This document shows, in pieces, positions 5,546 through 11,954 of a stretch of 11,954 bases of DNA; within the stretch, counting starts at the first letter, position 1; each line of letters begins with the position of its first letter. The position numbers and the translations under genes are program-made. The DNA lies in NCBI GenBank assembly GCA_964344435.1, contig CAYFNH010000074.1, forward strand, positions 1-11,954. Reading direction: 5' to 3'. Source of the stretch: Thiopontia sp964344435 (lineage in GTDB: Bacteria; Pseudomonadota; Gammaproteobacteria; GCF-002020875). The notes beneath the pieces are model-generated. The model saw only the letters and a list, made by a program, of their open reading frames with translations. It was not told the origin of the DNA and searched no databases.

Positions 5546-8170
5546 ATGGCCACCTCTGTCACCAAAACCACCTGTCCCTACTGCGGCGTCGGCTGCGGTG
5601 TAATTGCCACTGTAGAAGCCAGCGGCACAATTACCATTCAGGGAGACCCCGACCACCCGGCCAACCAGGGGCGCCTCTGCTCGAAGGGCACGGCTCTGGC
5701 CGAGACTCTGGGAATGGAGGGGCGTTTGCTGCAGCCTGAAGTGGATGGCAAGGTGGTAGCATGGTCCAGCGCCCTCGACACAGTGGCCAGTCGCCTGCAG
5801 GAGACCATTCAACAGCATGGCCCCGATGCGGTCGCCTTCTATCTATCCGGGCAACTGCTAACCGAAGATTACTACGTTGCCAATAAGCTGATGAAAGGGT
5901 TTATCGGTAGCGCCAACGTCGACACCAACTCCCGGCTCTGCATGTCCTCGGCTGTTGCAGCGTACAAGCGCGCCTTCGGCTCCGATACCGTTCCCTGCAA
6001 TTATGAGGATATCGATCAGGCTCAGTTGATTACCCTGGTGGGCAGCAATACCGCCTGGTGCCATCCGGTACTCTATCAACGTATCGTCAAGGCAAAAAAG
6101 GTCAACCCGGATCTCAAGGTGGTGGTAATCGATCCACGCAAGACCGCTACCAGCGAAATTGCCGATCTCCATCTTCCACTACAAGCCGGCAGCGATGGCC
6201 ATCTCTTCTGTGGGTTACTGAGTTATCTCGACCAACACGGACATGAACAGGCCCAGTTCACCAGAAACCACTGTGAAGGGGTGGATTCAGCCATCCGGGC
6301 AGCGATGTCTGCCACCCCTTCATTAACCACAGTCACTACCGCCTGTAGCCTCGACAGGGAACAGATTGAGCAGTTCTACCGCTGGTTTGCCGAAAGCGAA
6401 CGGGCACTCACCCTGTTCTCTCAGGGGGTCAACCAGTCTACCAGCGGTACCGACAAGGGCAACGCCATCATCAACTGCCACCTCTTTACTGGCCGCATTG
6501 GTAAACCCGGCATGGGCCCCTTCTCACTTACCGGTCAACCCAATGCCATGGGGGGGCGCGAGGTGGGCGGACTGGCCAATCAACTCGCCGCTCACATGGA
6601 GATCGAGAATCCACAACACCATGCATTGGTGAGTGAGTTCTGGGACGCACCCAAGCTCTGCACTACGCCGGGGCTGAAGGCAACCGAACTGTTTAGCGCC
6701 ATTGAACAAGGCACCATCAAGGCAGTCTGGATCATGGCAACCAATCCGGCGGTCAGCCTGCCAGACTCCGAGCAGGTTCGAAAGGCGCTGAAGCAGTGCC
6801 CACTGGTGGTGGTATCGGACTGCGTGGCGGAGAGTGACACCCTCGAGCTGGCCGACATCAAACTTCCAGCAACTACCTGGGGGGAGAAGTCGGGTACAGT
6901 CACCAATTCGGAACGTACCATCTCCCGACAACGCCCCTTTATGGCCCCCCCGGGAGAGGCCCTCCCGGATTGGAAAATTGTCTGTGAGGTGGCCAGGCGG
7001 ATGGGGTTTGGCAACCATTTCCACTATGACAGTCCGCACGAGATTTTCACTGAACATGCCGCGCTCAGTGGTTATCGAAACGAGGGAAGTCGTGACCTGG
7101 ATTTGATCTCGCTTTCGAAATTGAACCCCGCCTCCTATGAAGCCCTCTCTCCTACCCAATGGCCCCAACAGCAACGCCCCTTTGCAGAGGGTCGCTTCTT
7201 CACCCCCAGCGGCAGGGCACAACTGATCGCCGTTACTCCACAACTGCCTGAATTCATCACCAAGCCCTGCAACCCACTGCTGCTCAACAGCGGTCGCTCC
7301 AGAGACCAGTGGCACACCATGACCCGTACCGGCAGATCCTCCAGGCTAAGCCAGCATGCTGCAGAGCCCTATGTGGAACTGTCGACGGAAGATGCCCACC
7401 ATTACGGAGTGGAGCGTGACGATCTGGTCACACTGAAAAACCACCTTGGCCGGATTACCGTACGTGCCAAGGTAGGTAGTACCCCCCCGGGAAGCCTGTT
7501 TACCCCGATCCACTGGAGTGATTCAACCAGCAGTGCAGGCCGTGTCAACAGCCTGGTAGAGCACAACGTCGACCCTCACTCTGGTCAGCCCGCCTTCAAA
7601 CAGTCGCTGGTTACCCTGGCCGCCTACTCAGCCAGTTGGTATGGTTTTATCCTCTCTCGGCGCCCGTTACGGCTCGACGGATGCGGCTACTGGAGTCGCT
7701 CACGGGGCAAAGGGGTCTGGCGCTATCAGATTGCTGGCGAATCCAGTACCGAGAACTGGGGAACTCAGTCCCGCTCCTGGCTCTGTGCCGATCAACAACA
7801 GGTGGGATGGGTAGAGTACTTTGACTCGGCCCGCAGTCACTACCGGGCCGCCCGTATTGTCAACGATCAACTCGACAGCTGCATCTATATTGGCCCCAAC
7901 CGCACCCTGCCCGCACAGGAGTGGATAGAACCGGTATTCACCCGCGATCAGCTAGCTGCAAATGAGCGCAGCGCCCTACTCTCCGGAAAACCACTACAGG
8001 CGGGAGAGGATCGGGGAAAAACTATCTGTGCCTGCTTTGGGGTGGGAAAACGCGAGATTGAACAACTGATTGAACAGAGGCAGATCACCAACGTTGAAGA
8101 GATTACCCGGCATCTCAAGGCGGGAGGTAACTGTGGTTCCTGTCTACCGGAGCTGAAGCAGATGTTGTAA
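5546..8170 (+). CDS. nasA: Assimilatory nitrate reductase catalytic subunit NasA
   Basis: 874 aa. Cytoplasmic molybdoenzyme that reduces nitrate to nitrite. The N-terminal [4Fe-4S] site is Cys10-x2-Cys13-x3-Cys17-x27-Cys45 (CPYCGVGC and LCSKG). The likely molybdenum ligand is Cys132 in SRLCMSS. The molybdopterin oxidoreductase body runs to about residue 500 and the dinucleotide-binding domain from about 580 to 700. The C-terminus carries a BFD-like [2Fe-2S] domain, Cys828-x-Cys830 and Cys863-x2-Cys866, as in Klebsiella-type NasA; this would take electrons from a reductase partner. There is no twin-arginine signal, so it is not NapA. It starts 4 nt after nirD. Confidence 0.95.
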   Translation: MATSVTKTTCPYCGVGCGVIATVEASGTITIQGDPDHPANQGRLCSKGTALAETLGMEGRLLQPEVDGKVVAWSSALDTVASRLQETIQQHGPDAVAFYLSGQLLTEDYYVANKLMKGFIGSANVDTNSRLCMSSAVAAYKRAFGSDTVPCNYEDIDQAQLITLVGSNTAWCHPVLYQRIVKAKKVNPDLKVVVIDPRKTATSEIADLHLPLQAGSDGHLFCGLLSYLDQHGHEQAQFTRNHCEGVDSAIRAAMSATPSLTTVTTACSLDREQIEQFYRWFAESERALTLFSQGVNQSTSGTDKGNAIINCHLFTGRIGKPGMGPFSLTGQPNAMGGREVGGLANQLAAHMEIENPQHHALVSEFWDAPKLCTTPGLKATELFSAIEQGTIKAVWIMATNPAVSLPDSEQVRKALKQCPLVVVSDCVAESDTLELADIKLPATTWGEKSGTVTNSERTISRQRPFMAPPGEALPDWKIVCEVARRMGFGNHFHYDSPHEIFTEHAALSGYRNEGSRDLDLISLSKLNPASYEALSPTQWPQQQRPFAEGRFFTPSGRAQLIAVTPQLPEFITKPCNPLLLNSGRSRDQWHTMTRTGRSSRLSQHAAEPYVELSTEDAHHYGVERDDLVTLKNHLGRITVRAKVGSTPPGSLFTPIHWSDSTSSAGRVNSLVEHNVDPHSGQPAFKQSLVTLAAYSASWYGFILSRRPLRLDGCGYWSRSRGKGVWRYQIAGESSTENWGTQSRSWLCADQQQVGWVEYFDSARSHYRAARIVNDQLDSCIYIGPNRTLPAQEWIEPVFTRDQLAANERSALLSGKPLQAGEDRGKTICACFGVGKREIEQLIEQRQITNVEEITRHLKAGGNCGSCLPELKQML

Positions 8171-8210
8171 CGTAACTTGCGCACGCCAACCATTTCAGTA
8201 CTATCAATGC

Positions 8211-9233
8211 ATGGGGACAATTCACCAGGTAACCCTCCCGGTTGGGGAGAGTAGACAGAAACAGTTTGAATGCAGCAGTGAAGAGTCTATCCTGCAGGCC
8301 GGACTGCGCTCCGGAATTGCCCTGCGCTACAAGTGTATTAATGGCAGTTGTGGAGAGTGCAAGAGCCGCCTGCTTGCAGGAGAGATTACCCCCATCCAGC
8401 ATCAGGATCTCCCCCTCTCTGCACAGGAGCAGCAACAGGGCTGGTTCCTCTCCTGCACCCATGCCGCGAGATCAGACCTCGACATTCTGGCCCCGCTGTT
8501 TGATACCCCGCTTCAGATTCCCCAACAACAGATCCAGACCCGGGTGAAGCGGGTTGAGCTGCTGGAAGAGGCACAGATTGCCATTCTTACCCTGCGCACA
8601 CCACGCTCCAACACCCTGCAGTTTCTGGCCGGGCAGGATGTGGTACTGAGCCACCTGCTGGTGAGTAAGCGCTACCCCATTGCCAGCTGCCCCTGCAATG
8701 GCGGTGAGCTGGAGTTTCATATTCCCAGACGACAGAAAGACCCCTTCTCCCAACTACTCTTCTCCTCCCTCAAACGGGGCGAGTCGGTCGCCCTGGAGGG
8801 GCCGCATGGCATGTTTACACTGGATGAGCATTCCGGCAGACATCTGGTCTTTATCGCCTGGGAGAGTGGATTTGCTCCGGTACGCAGCCTGCTGGAGCAC
8901 TTCATCTCGCTGCAGATGAGTAACCCTGTCTCGCTCTACTGGATATCCAGTGAGCGCCCCTATCAACATAACCGCGCCCGCTCCTGGAGCACGGTGCTTG
9001 ACCCCTATGACTACCAGTGGATATCCCCTGCCGATGAGGGTACGGATGATGGGTTCGAGCACTCGACAGAGGCGTTGCTACAGCTGCTACAACAAGATCT
9101 GCCGGTAGAGATGTGTGATTTCTATATTGCTGCCCCCGCTACTCTGCTCATCCATCTGAGTGAACGGCTGAGCAAACTGGGCGTAGCGGAGCAGCAGTTA
9201 CACGCCTCACCGATATCGTTTCAGCCTCGGTGA
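8211..9233 (+). CDS. Ferredoxin-flavoprotein reductase, likely electron donor to NasA
   Basis: 340 aa. The N-terminal plant-type [2Fe-2S] domain has Cys42-x4-Cys47-x2-Cys50 and Cys82. A ferredoxin-NADP reductase-like module follows: FAD motif RYPIAS (153-158), GPHG (196-199), the nucleotide-binding segment FIAWESGFAPVRSLLEH (213-229) and a C-terminal FYIAAPATLL. The architecture is that of CDP-6-deoxyglucoseen reductase and phenol hydroxylase reductases, but as last gene of a nitrate operon it most likely passes electrons from NAD(P)H to NasA. This is an inference from context. The usual GGTGFAP of the NAD(P) site reads AWESGFAP. No clear Shine-Dalgarno precedes the ATG, and the 40-nt gap after nasA is the largest in the operon. 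It is not homologous in architecture to Klebsiella NasC, so no symbol is given. Confidence 0.82.
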   Translation: MGTIHQVTLPVGESRQKQFECSSEESILQAGLRSGIALRYKCINGSCGECKSRLLAGEITPIQHQDLPLSAQEQQQGWFLSCTHAARSDLDILAPLFDTPLQIPQQQIQTRVKRVELLEEAQIAILTLRTPRSNTLQFLAGQDVVLSHLLVSKRYPIASCPCNGGELEFHIPRRQKDPFSQLLFSSLKRGESVALEGPHGMFTLDEHSGRHLVFIAWESGFAPVRSLLEHFISLQMSNPVSLYWISSERPYQHNRARSWSTVLDPYDYQWISPADEGTDDGFEHSTEALLQLLQQDLPVEMCDFYIAAPATLLIHLSERLSKLGVAEQQLHASPISFQPR

Positions 9234-9241
9234 GACTCCAT

Positions 9242-10060
9242 CTATCGGCTGCGCGAGGCCTCGATTTTCTGACGCATATCTTCGGTCTGAGCTCGCAACT
9301 GCTCGGCACGCATCCGCAGGTTGTCGGTCTTGGTACGAATCAGATGTTTTTTCGCCGGATCTTCCAACAGTGAGGAAGAGACCGCCCTGGAGACCTCATC
9401 AGCCACCTGCTCCACATCACCGCTGACCTTCTCCATACCACGAACCGCCTCAACTGCTTCACGGGTAGCCTGCTTGGAACTCTCTGTCGCCTGCTGGGTC
9501 TGCTCGGCAATCTGGTGTGCCTCACCGATCACCTCATTGGCCTCGGTTGCCGCACTACGGGCCCGCTCAATCGCCTGCTCCGCCTCCTGGGTGGCCTGTC
9601 GAGCCTGAGCGGTAACCCGCTCCGCCTCCAGTGCCGCCTGGTTGGCCTCACTGGCAATCTTGCGCTCCTGCTCAATCACCATTCTCACCTGAGCGGTCGA
9701 CTCCTCTGCTCGCAAGCGGGCCTGATTGGCCCGTTCGGTCGCCTCACGAGCCAGACCCGTGACCCGTTCCGCCAGTGCGGTTACCCCCGATGCATAATCG
9801 GTCTGCTCACGGGCCACCTGCGCAGCCTCGGTAAGAATTTCCGCCGCCAGATTGGAGACTGCAGAGACCTCATCGGCATCTCGTGCTGCAATATTGGCTT
9901 CAACCGCAGCCTTTTCGGTGGAGTAGGAGGACGGCTCTGAAAGGGAGCTATCCTGCGCCTCTTCCGGTGCCAACTCCTGCACCATATCCTGCTGCTCATC
10001 GGCACTCTCTTTGCCGAAGCGCGAGCCACCCTCAATCATTGTCATCGGTGCAATAGCCAT
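9242..10060 (-). CDS. Ala/Glu-rich long coiled-coil protein, partner of the ParA-like ATPase
   Basis: 272 aa; not recognised as a named family. No signal peptide or membrane helix. Residues 1-18 (MAIAPMTMIEGGSRFGK) form a short, slightly basic head, followed by an acidic, Gln/Ser-rich linker (19-50). From about 103 to 207 there are some 15 consecutive heptads without a skip, many starting with Glu-Ala, Gln-Ala or Arg-Ala (EANQAAL, EAERVTA, QARQATQ, EAEQAIE, RARSAAT). The C-terminus (235-272) is basic and helical (KKHLIRTKTDNLRMR). Alanine at core positions suggests a thin, close-packed helix bundle. A Shine-Dalgarno AGAGAGG precedes the ATG by 8 nt. It lies 41 nt downstream of the ATPase gene and runs head-on into the nitrate operon, with 8 nt between the two stops. 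Likely role: adaptor linking the ATPase to a cargo, or a filament. This is inference. Confidence 0.8.
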   Translation of the reverse strand: MAIAPMTMIEGGSRFGKESADEQQDMVQELAPEEAQDSSLSEPSSYSTEKAAVEANIAARDADEVSAVSNLAAEILTEAAQVAREQTDYASGVTALAERVTGLAREATERANQARLRAEESTAQVRMVIEQERKIASEANQAALEAERVTAQARQATQEAEQAIERARSAATEANEVIGEAHQIAEQTQQATESSKQATREAVEAVRGMEKVSGDVEQVADEVSRAVSSSLLEDPAKKHLIRTKTDNLRMRAEQLRAQTEDMRQKIEASRSR

Positions 10061-10101
10061 CTCTATAACCTCTCTTGTTCTATACGGTTTGTAACTTCAA
10101 C

Positions 10102-10938
10102 TTACCCTCGCAAGCGCTCATTTTCCCTGGCAAGTTGTTGACTCTTTTTTTTCAACTCTTCGACAGCCATCTGTACCGCTGTCTCCCCCTCCTCCTCCAC
10201 CTCTTTGATCTCCTGCCGGTCAGAGAGCAGCACCCGCTGTTTTACCGCTTCCATGATTTCGGAGAGTGTCTCGATCCCTCCCACCATCGAACCGGCCCGG
10301 GCGGTTGCCGGGTGAAGTGCTCGTCCCAGTCGGTTTCCCGACACAGAGTCCACCCGCACCTCTTCACTTAGCAACATCTGCGCCACCATCTCACACTGTG
10401 CTGGGGTCGCCTGCTGTTCCAGCTTCATCAGCAGCGGTATCTGGAACAGATCCAACCGCTGTCGCAGCTGTACTACCCGCATCATCTCTTTATTGCAACT
10501 GTGAGTCGCTACCACCACCAGGCGGCTGCGAACCGTGCGTACCCGCTTGATCAGATCAGAAAACTGATGCTCAAACTCATTCAAATTTTCATCGCGCAGA
10601 TCGGCCAGCAGCAAGACGCTATTGACCTGGCGCATCAGGTAGTCGAGCCTGGCCTGCTCCAGCCGACTCGAGGTATCGATCACCACAGTATCCTGATCCC
10701 TCACGGTCTGCGCCCACACCTTGGAGAGCATATGGACATCTTTCCCTACCTCTACAGCACGGAGCTCGGTGGATGACACATCTTGCGACTGAATCAGTTG
10801 TTTGCGCGCACGCTGGTCATTGCTGAAGTCGAGCAGTACCACCGGGCGTCCCTGCTGGTGAAAGTAGTGCGACAGCTGCAGAGCCAGGGTGGTCTTCCCT
10901 GACTGAGGTTGAAAACTGAGAACCAGTATCCTGTCCAT
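10102..10938 (-). CDS. ParA/MinD-like P-loop ATPase lacking the signature lysine
   Basis: 278 aa from ATG at 10938; a TTG two codons upstream (10944) is possible. The start MDRILVLSFQPQSGKTTLAL is a P-loop of the ParA/MinD class, but the deviant Walker A KGGxGKTT reads QPQSGKTT (10-17): Gln10 replaces the lysine that normally acts across the dimer. Walker A' is VVLLDFSNDQ (33-42, Asp37) and Walker B VVIDTS (85-90, Asp88). A hydrophobic strand VNSVLLLADL (105-114) and RLVVVATHS (139-147) continue the fold. After about 240 comes a charged helical tail likely to form a coiled coil (EEELKKKSQQ region to 278). The S-x2-P-x2-GKT spacing also resembles bacterial tyrosine kinases, but the tail has no tyrosine cluster. 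It should bind ATP in the cytoplasm and probably act on the coiled-coil protein encoded next. The ATG lacks its own Shine-Dalgarno. Confidence 0.78.
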   Translation of the reverse strand: MDRILVLSFQPQSGKTTLALQLSHYFHQQGRPVVLLDFSNDQRARKQLIQSQDVSSTELRAVEVGKDVHMLSKVWAQTVRDQDTVVIDTSSRLEQARLDYLMRQVNSVLLLADLRDENLNEFEHQFSDLIKRVRTVRSRLVVVATHSCNKEMMRVVQLRQRLDLFQIPLLMKLEQQATPAQCEMVAQMLLSEEVRVDSVSGNRLGRALHPATARAGSMVGGIETLSEIMEAVKQRVLLSDRQEIKEVEEEGETAVQMAVEELKKKSQQLARENERLRG

Positions 10939-10940
10939 CG

Positions 10941-10961
10941 TCAATAAGTCGTATCAATCAT
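10941..10961 (-). CDS. Possible 6-codon upstream ORF directly before the ATPase start
   Basis: ATG ATT GAT ACG ACT TAT TGA. It overlaps the preceding GTG ORF by four bases and stops two bases before the ATPase ATG. Ribosomes ending here could restart on the ATPase gene, which has no clear Shine-Dalgarno of its own. Supported only by layout. Confidence 0.28.
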   Translation of the reverse strand: MIDTTY

Positions 10962-10975
10962 TGTGTCTGTCTCAC
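10958..10975 (-). CDS. Possible 5-codon upstream ORF (GTG start) in the ATPase leader
   Basis: GTG AGA CAG ACA CAA TGA, preceded five bases upstream by AGGAG (10981-10985 on this strand), the best ribosome-binding site in the leader. Its stop overlaps the ATG of the next tiny ORF in an ATGA arrangement. No product is expected to act as a protein; a role in coupling translation is possible. Confidence 0.3.
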   Translation of the reverse strand: MRQTQ

Positions 10976-11232
10976 TTGTTCTCCTGCGGGGAGTCCACTG
11001 CTTGAACCCCTCGCAGACAGCTGCCGTCGACACTTGAAGTTTCAAACTCTACAAAAATATAACCATACCAGTGAAAGTGGTTGATCAATATACGCCTAAC
11101 CATTATCGACTGCAATCCATCCCTCACCAGCTAAGATTCATCCTGTTTTTTCTTTTTGTTCTTCAGACCACGCTGTAGCGGTCGTTATTCGAGGTACAGA
11201 CAGAAAAATTGAATCCACATGAGAGGATAGCC

Positions 11233-11424
11233 ATGTCAAATTCACAAAGCAGAGCGCACAAACCACAGCGAGGAATTCACTGGGGCGCAATGGGCAGCGG
11301 TCTGATTGTGGCCGCACTATTGCTCGACCCTGAACAAAAAACGCTTCTGCTCGCCATGGGCTGTTCCAGCCTGATTGTCTCCCTGCTAAATCGACAGCGC
11401 TCCCCCTCACAATCCGCCTCGTAA
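11233..11424 (+). CDS. Small membrane protein of unknown function, 63 aa
   Basis: Start ATG at 11233 with GAGAGGA (11221-11227) six bases upstream; a TTG in frame at 11209 would add eight residues but has no such site. A polar, basic head (residues 1-18) precedes two short hydrophobic segments at about 20-38 (GAMGSGLIVAALLL) and 44-59 (TLLLAMGCSSLIVSLL), then a basic Ser-rich tail. The charge pattern would place both ends in the cytoplasm with a tight hairpin in the membrane. Not recognised as a named family. It ends just before a strong terminator shared with the convergent gene. The ribosome-binding site, terminator and hydrophobic pattern support a real gene. Confidence 0.62.
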   Translation: MSNSQSRAHKPQRGIHWGAMGSGLIVAALLLDPEQKTLLLAMGCSSLIVSLLNRQRSPSQSAS

Positions 11425-11440
11425 CTTTCATCAGCAGAAA

Positions 11441-11467
11441 AAAAAACCTCCGCTACGGAGGTTTTTT
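11441..11467. terminator. Bidirectional intrinsic terminator between convergent genes
   Basis: AAAAAACCTCCG (11441-11452), loop CTA, CGGAGGTTTTTT (11456-11467). The six-base GC stem CCTCCG/CGGAGG is flanked by an A-run (11438-11446) and a T-run (11462-11468), so it reads as stem plus U-tract on either strand. It serves the 63-aa gene ending at 11424 and the minus-strand gene ending at 11471. Confidence 0.93.
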
Positions 11468-11470
11468 TCG

Positions 11471-11761
11471 TTACCCGTGGGCCTCACCAGAGTGGCCATC
11501 CTCCTGATAATATCCACCACCATCCGATGCGTGGTGCTTGAGACGGTACCCCAGATAGAGCAGATAGGGGGCCAGTACCAGCAGCACTACCCCCAGCTCC
11601 AGATTCCCCGGAACCAACCCATCATAAAAACGGTCCAGATTGACCCAACCGGTAACCACCGAGGTTACGATCGGCAATACAAATAGCCCGGTCACAAACC
11701 AGACCAGAAAACGGATCCACTCTCTTCCCAACCAGTCAGCCATTTCGATCAATCGATTCAT
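11471..11761 (-). CDS. Two-helix inner-membrane protein of unknown function, 96 aa
   Basis: A short amphipathic head (MNRLIEMADWLGREWIRF) precedes two membrane helices, about residues 18-40 (contains WFVTGLFVLPIV) and 54-72 (ELGVVLLVLAPYLLYLGY). A C-terminal tail from 73 on is rich in Gly and His (His76, 77, 90, 95), with Asp and Glu, and could bind metal. GAGGG lies seven bases before the ATG on this strand (11769-11773 in plus coordinates). It converges with the 63-aa gene at the shared terminator. I do not recognise the family. A tandem repeat of response-regulator type lies about 120 bp upstream. Confidence 0.7.
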   Translation of the reverse strand: MNRLIEMADWLGREWIRFLVWFVTGLFVLPIVTSVVTGWVNLDRFYDGLVPGNLELGVVLLVLAPYLLYLGYRLKHHASDGGGYYQEDGHSGEAHG

Positions 11762-11954
11762 CTTGATACCCTCATCTCAATGTAAGAAGTTGTCTATAAC
11801 CTTTGTTACGACCTTTCAAGCATAATCCGTGCCAGCAATAAGCGGCACTTTTCCGACACCTCCAAGCAACACTCAAGTGTTACAAAAATGTTACAAACTT
11901 AATCACTGGTGTCCCAACGTTTAATCAAATAAATTCAATTGGTTACTAATAACG
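11762..11954. other. Upstream region of the 96-aa protein gene, to the window end
   Basis: No coding region seen. It holds the ribosome-binding site of the 96-aa gene, two ACCTTT copies (11799-11804, 11811-11816) and a PhoB/OmpR-like tandem repeat at 11879-11896. No convincing -10 box follows the tandem repeat at the expected distance on the minus strand. Confidence 0.4.
11879..11896 (-). promoter_or_regulatory. Tandem 7-4-7 direct repeat, PhoB/OmpR-family-like operator
   Basis: Read on the minus strand the site is TTGTAAC-ATTT-TTGTAAC: two identical 7-mers with a 4-bp AT spacer, an 11-bp period that puts both on one face of the helix. This is the layout of Pho boxes and other OmpR-family sites. 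The half-site differs from the E. coli CTGTCAT, so the regulator is uncertain. It lies upstream of the minus-strand membrane protein gene. Confidence 0.45.

Larger units (their letters stand above)
10939..11232. other. Divergent intergenic region between the ATPase gene and the 63-aa protein gene
   Basis: No large coding region. On the ATPase side are two tiny upstream ORFs and, farther out, an imperfect hairpin: TGCGGGG (10985-10991) pairs with CCCCTCGCA (11007-11015) with one bulged T. TGTCTG (10964-10969) and CAGACA (11014-11019) could extend it. The middle (11041-11100) is AT-rich and probably holds the promoters. A T-rich run at 11142-11162 has no stem and is not a terminator. I could not place -35/-10 boxes with confidence on either strand. 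Confidence 0.4.

Noticed and set aside
6524..7315. Minus-strand open frame of 263 codons inside nasA
   Set aside because: It lies wholly antisense to nasA, whose motifs are intact. The translation shows no recognisable domain, and the openness is explained by nasA codon bias.
9222..9264. Possible terminator hairpin between the convergent operon end and the coiled-coil gene (GCCTCG ... CGAGGC)
   Set aside because: Only a 6-bp stem with a loop of about 24 nt, and the right arm belongs to a CGAGGCCTCG palindrome within coding sequence. The T-run after it is short and weak.
11138..11431. Minus-strand frame of 97 codons over the 63-aa gene
   Set aside because: Overlaps a better-supported plus-strand gene with a ribosome-binding site and terminator. 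The shadow frame has neither.
1..11954. tRNA, rRNA, CRISPR array or transposase gene
   Set aside because: I saw no cloverleaf with a conserved T-arm, no rRNA-like segment, no regularly spaced repeats and no transposase motif anywhere in the window.

Overview
The window is about 12 kb of bacterial chromosome, most likely from a gammaproteobacterium. The reasons are the tightly packed nitrate assimilation operon with NirB, NirD and NasA of gammaproteobacterial type, an NtrC-like site with a sigma-54 promoter in front of it, and the IS5-like ends of a small mobile element. No rRNA or other marker is present, so a genus cannot be given. The assignment is inference.

Layout. (1) 1-462: the 3' part of a gene for a Cache-type extracytoplasmic sensor. 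Its last eight codons and stop lie inside a 185-bp MITE-like element (438-622), which appears to have cut the gene off. (2) 623-912: an AT-rich control region with a near-palindromic NtrC-type enhancer (738-754), a possible IHF site, a sigma-54 promoter with exact GG-N10-GC spacing (851-867) and a short leader hairpin. (3) 913-9233: six same-strand genes with gaps of 4 to 40 nt: ABC permease (nrtB), ABC ATPase (nrtD-type), nirB, nirD, nasA, and a ferredoxin-flavoprotein reductase. (4) 9242-10938, minus strand: a two-gene cassette with a ParA/MinD-like ATPase whose Walker A lacks the signature lysine, followed by an Ala/Glu-rich protein with about 15 uninterrupted heptads. (5) 10939-11954: a divergent intergenic region with two tiny upstream ORFs in front of the ATPase, a 63-aa membrane protein (plus), a shared bidirectional terminator, a 96-aa two-helix membrane protein (minus), and a 7-4-7 direct repeat of PhoB/OmpR type upstream of it.

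How the genes work together. Under nitrogen limitation NtrC would activate the sigma-54 promoter. The ABC components would import nitrate and NasA (molybdopterin, [4Fe-4S], C-terminal [2Fe-2S]) would reduce it to nitrite. NirB (FAD, two BFD-type [2Fe-2S] domains, siroheme-[4Fe-4S]) with NirD would reduce nitrite to ammonium. The last gene looks like the NAD(P)H-to-NasA electron carrier. No periplasmic nitrate-binding protein is in the operon.

The least explained part is the ATPase/coiled-coil pair. It has the form of a ParA-type positioning system with an unidentified cargo and is the best candidate here for an undescribed system.
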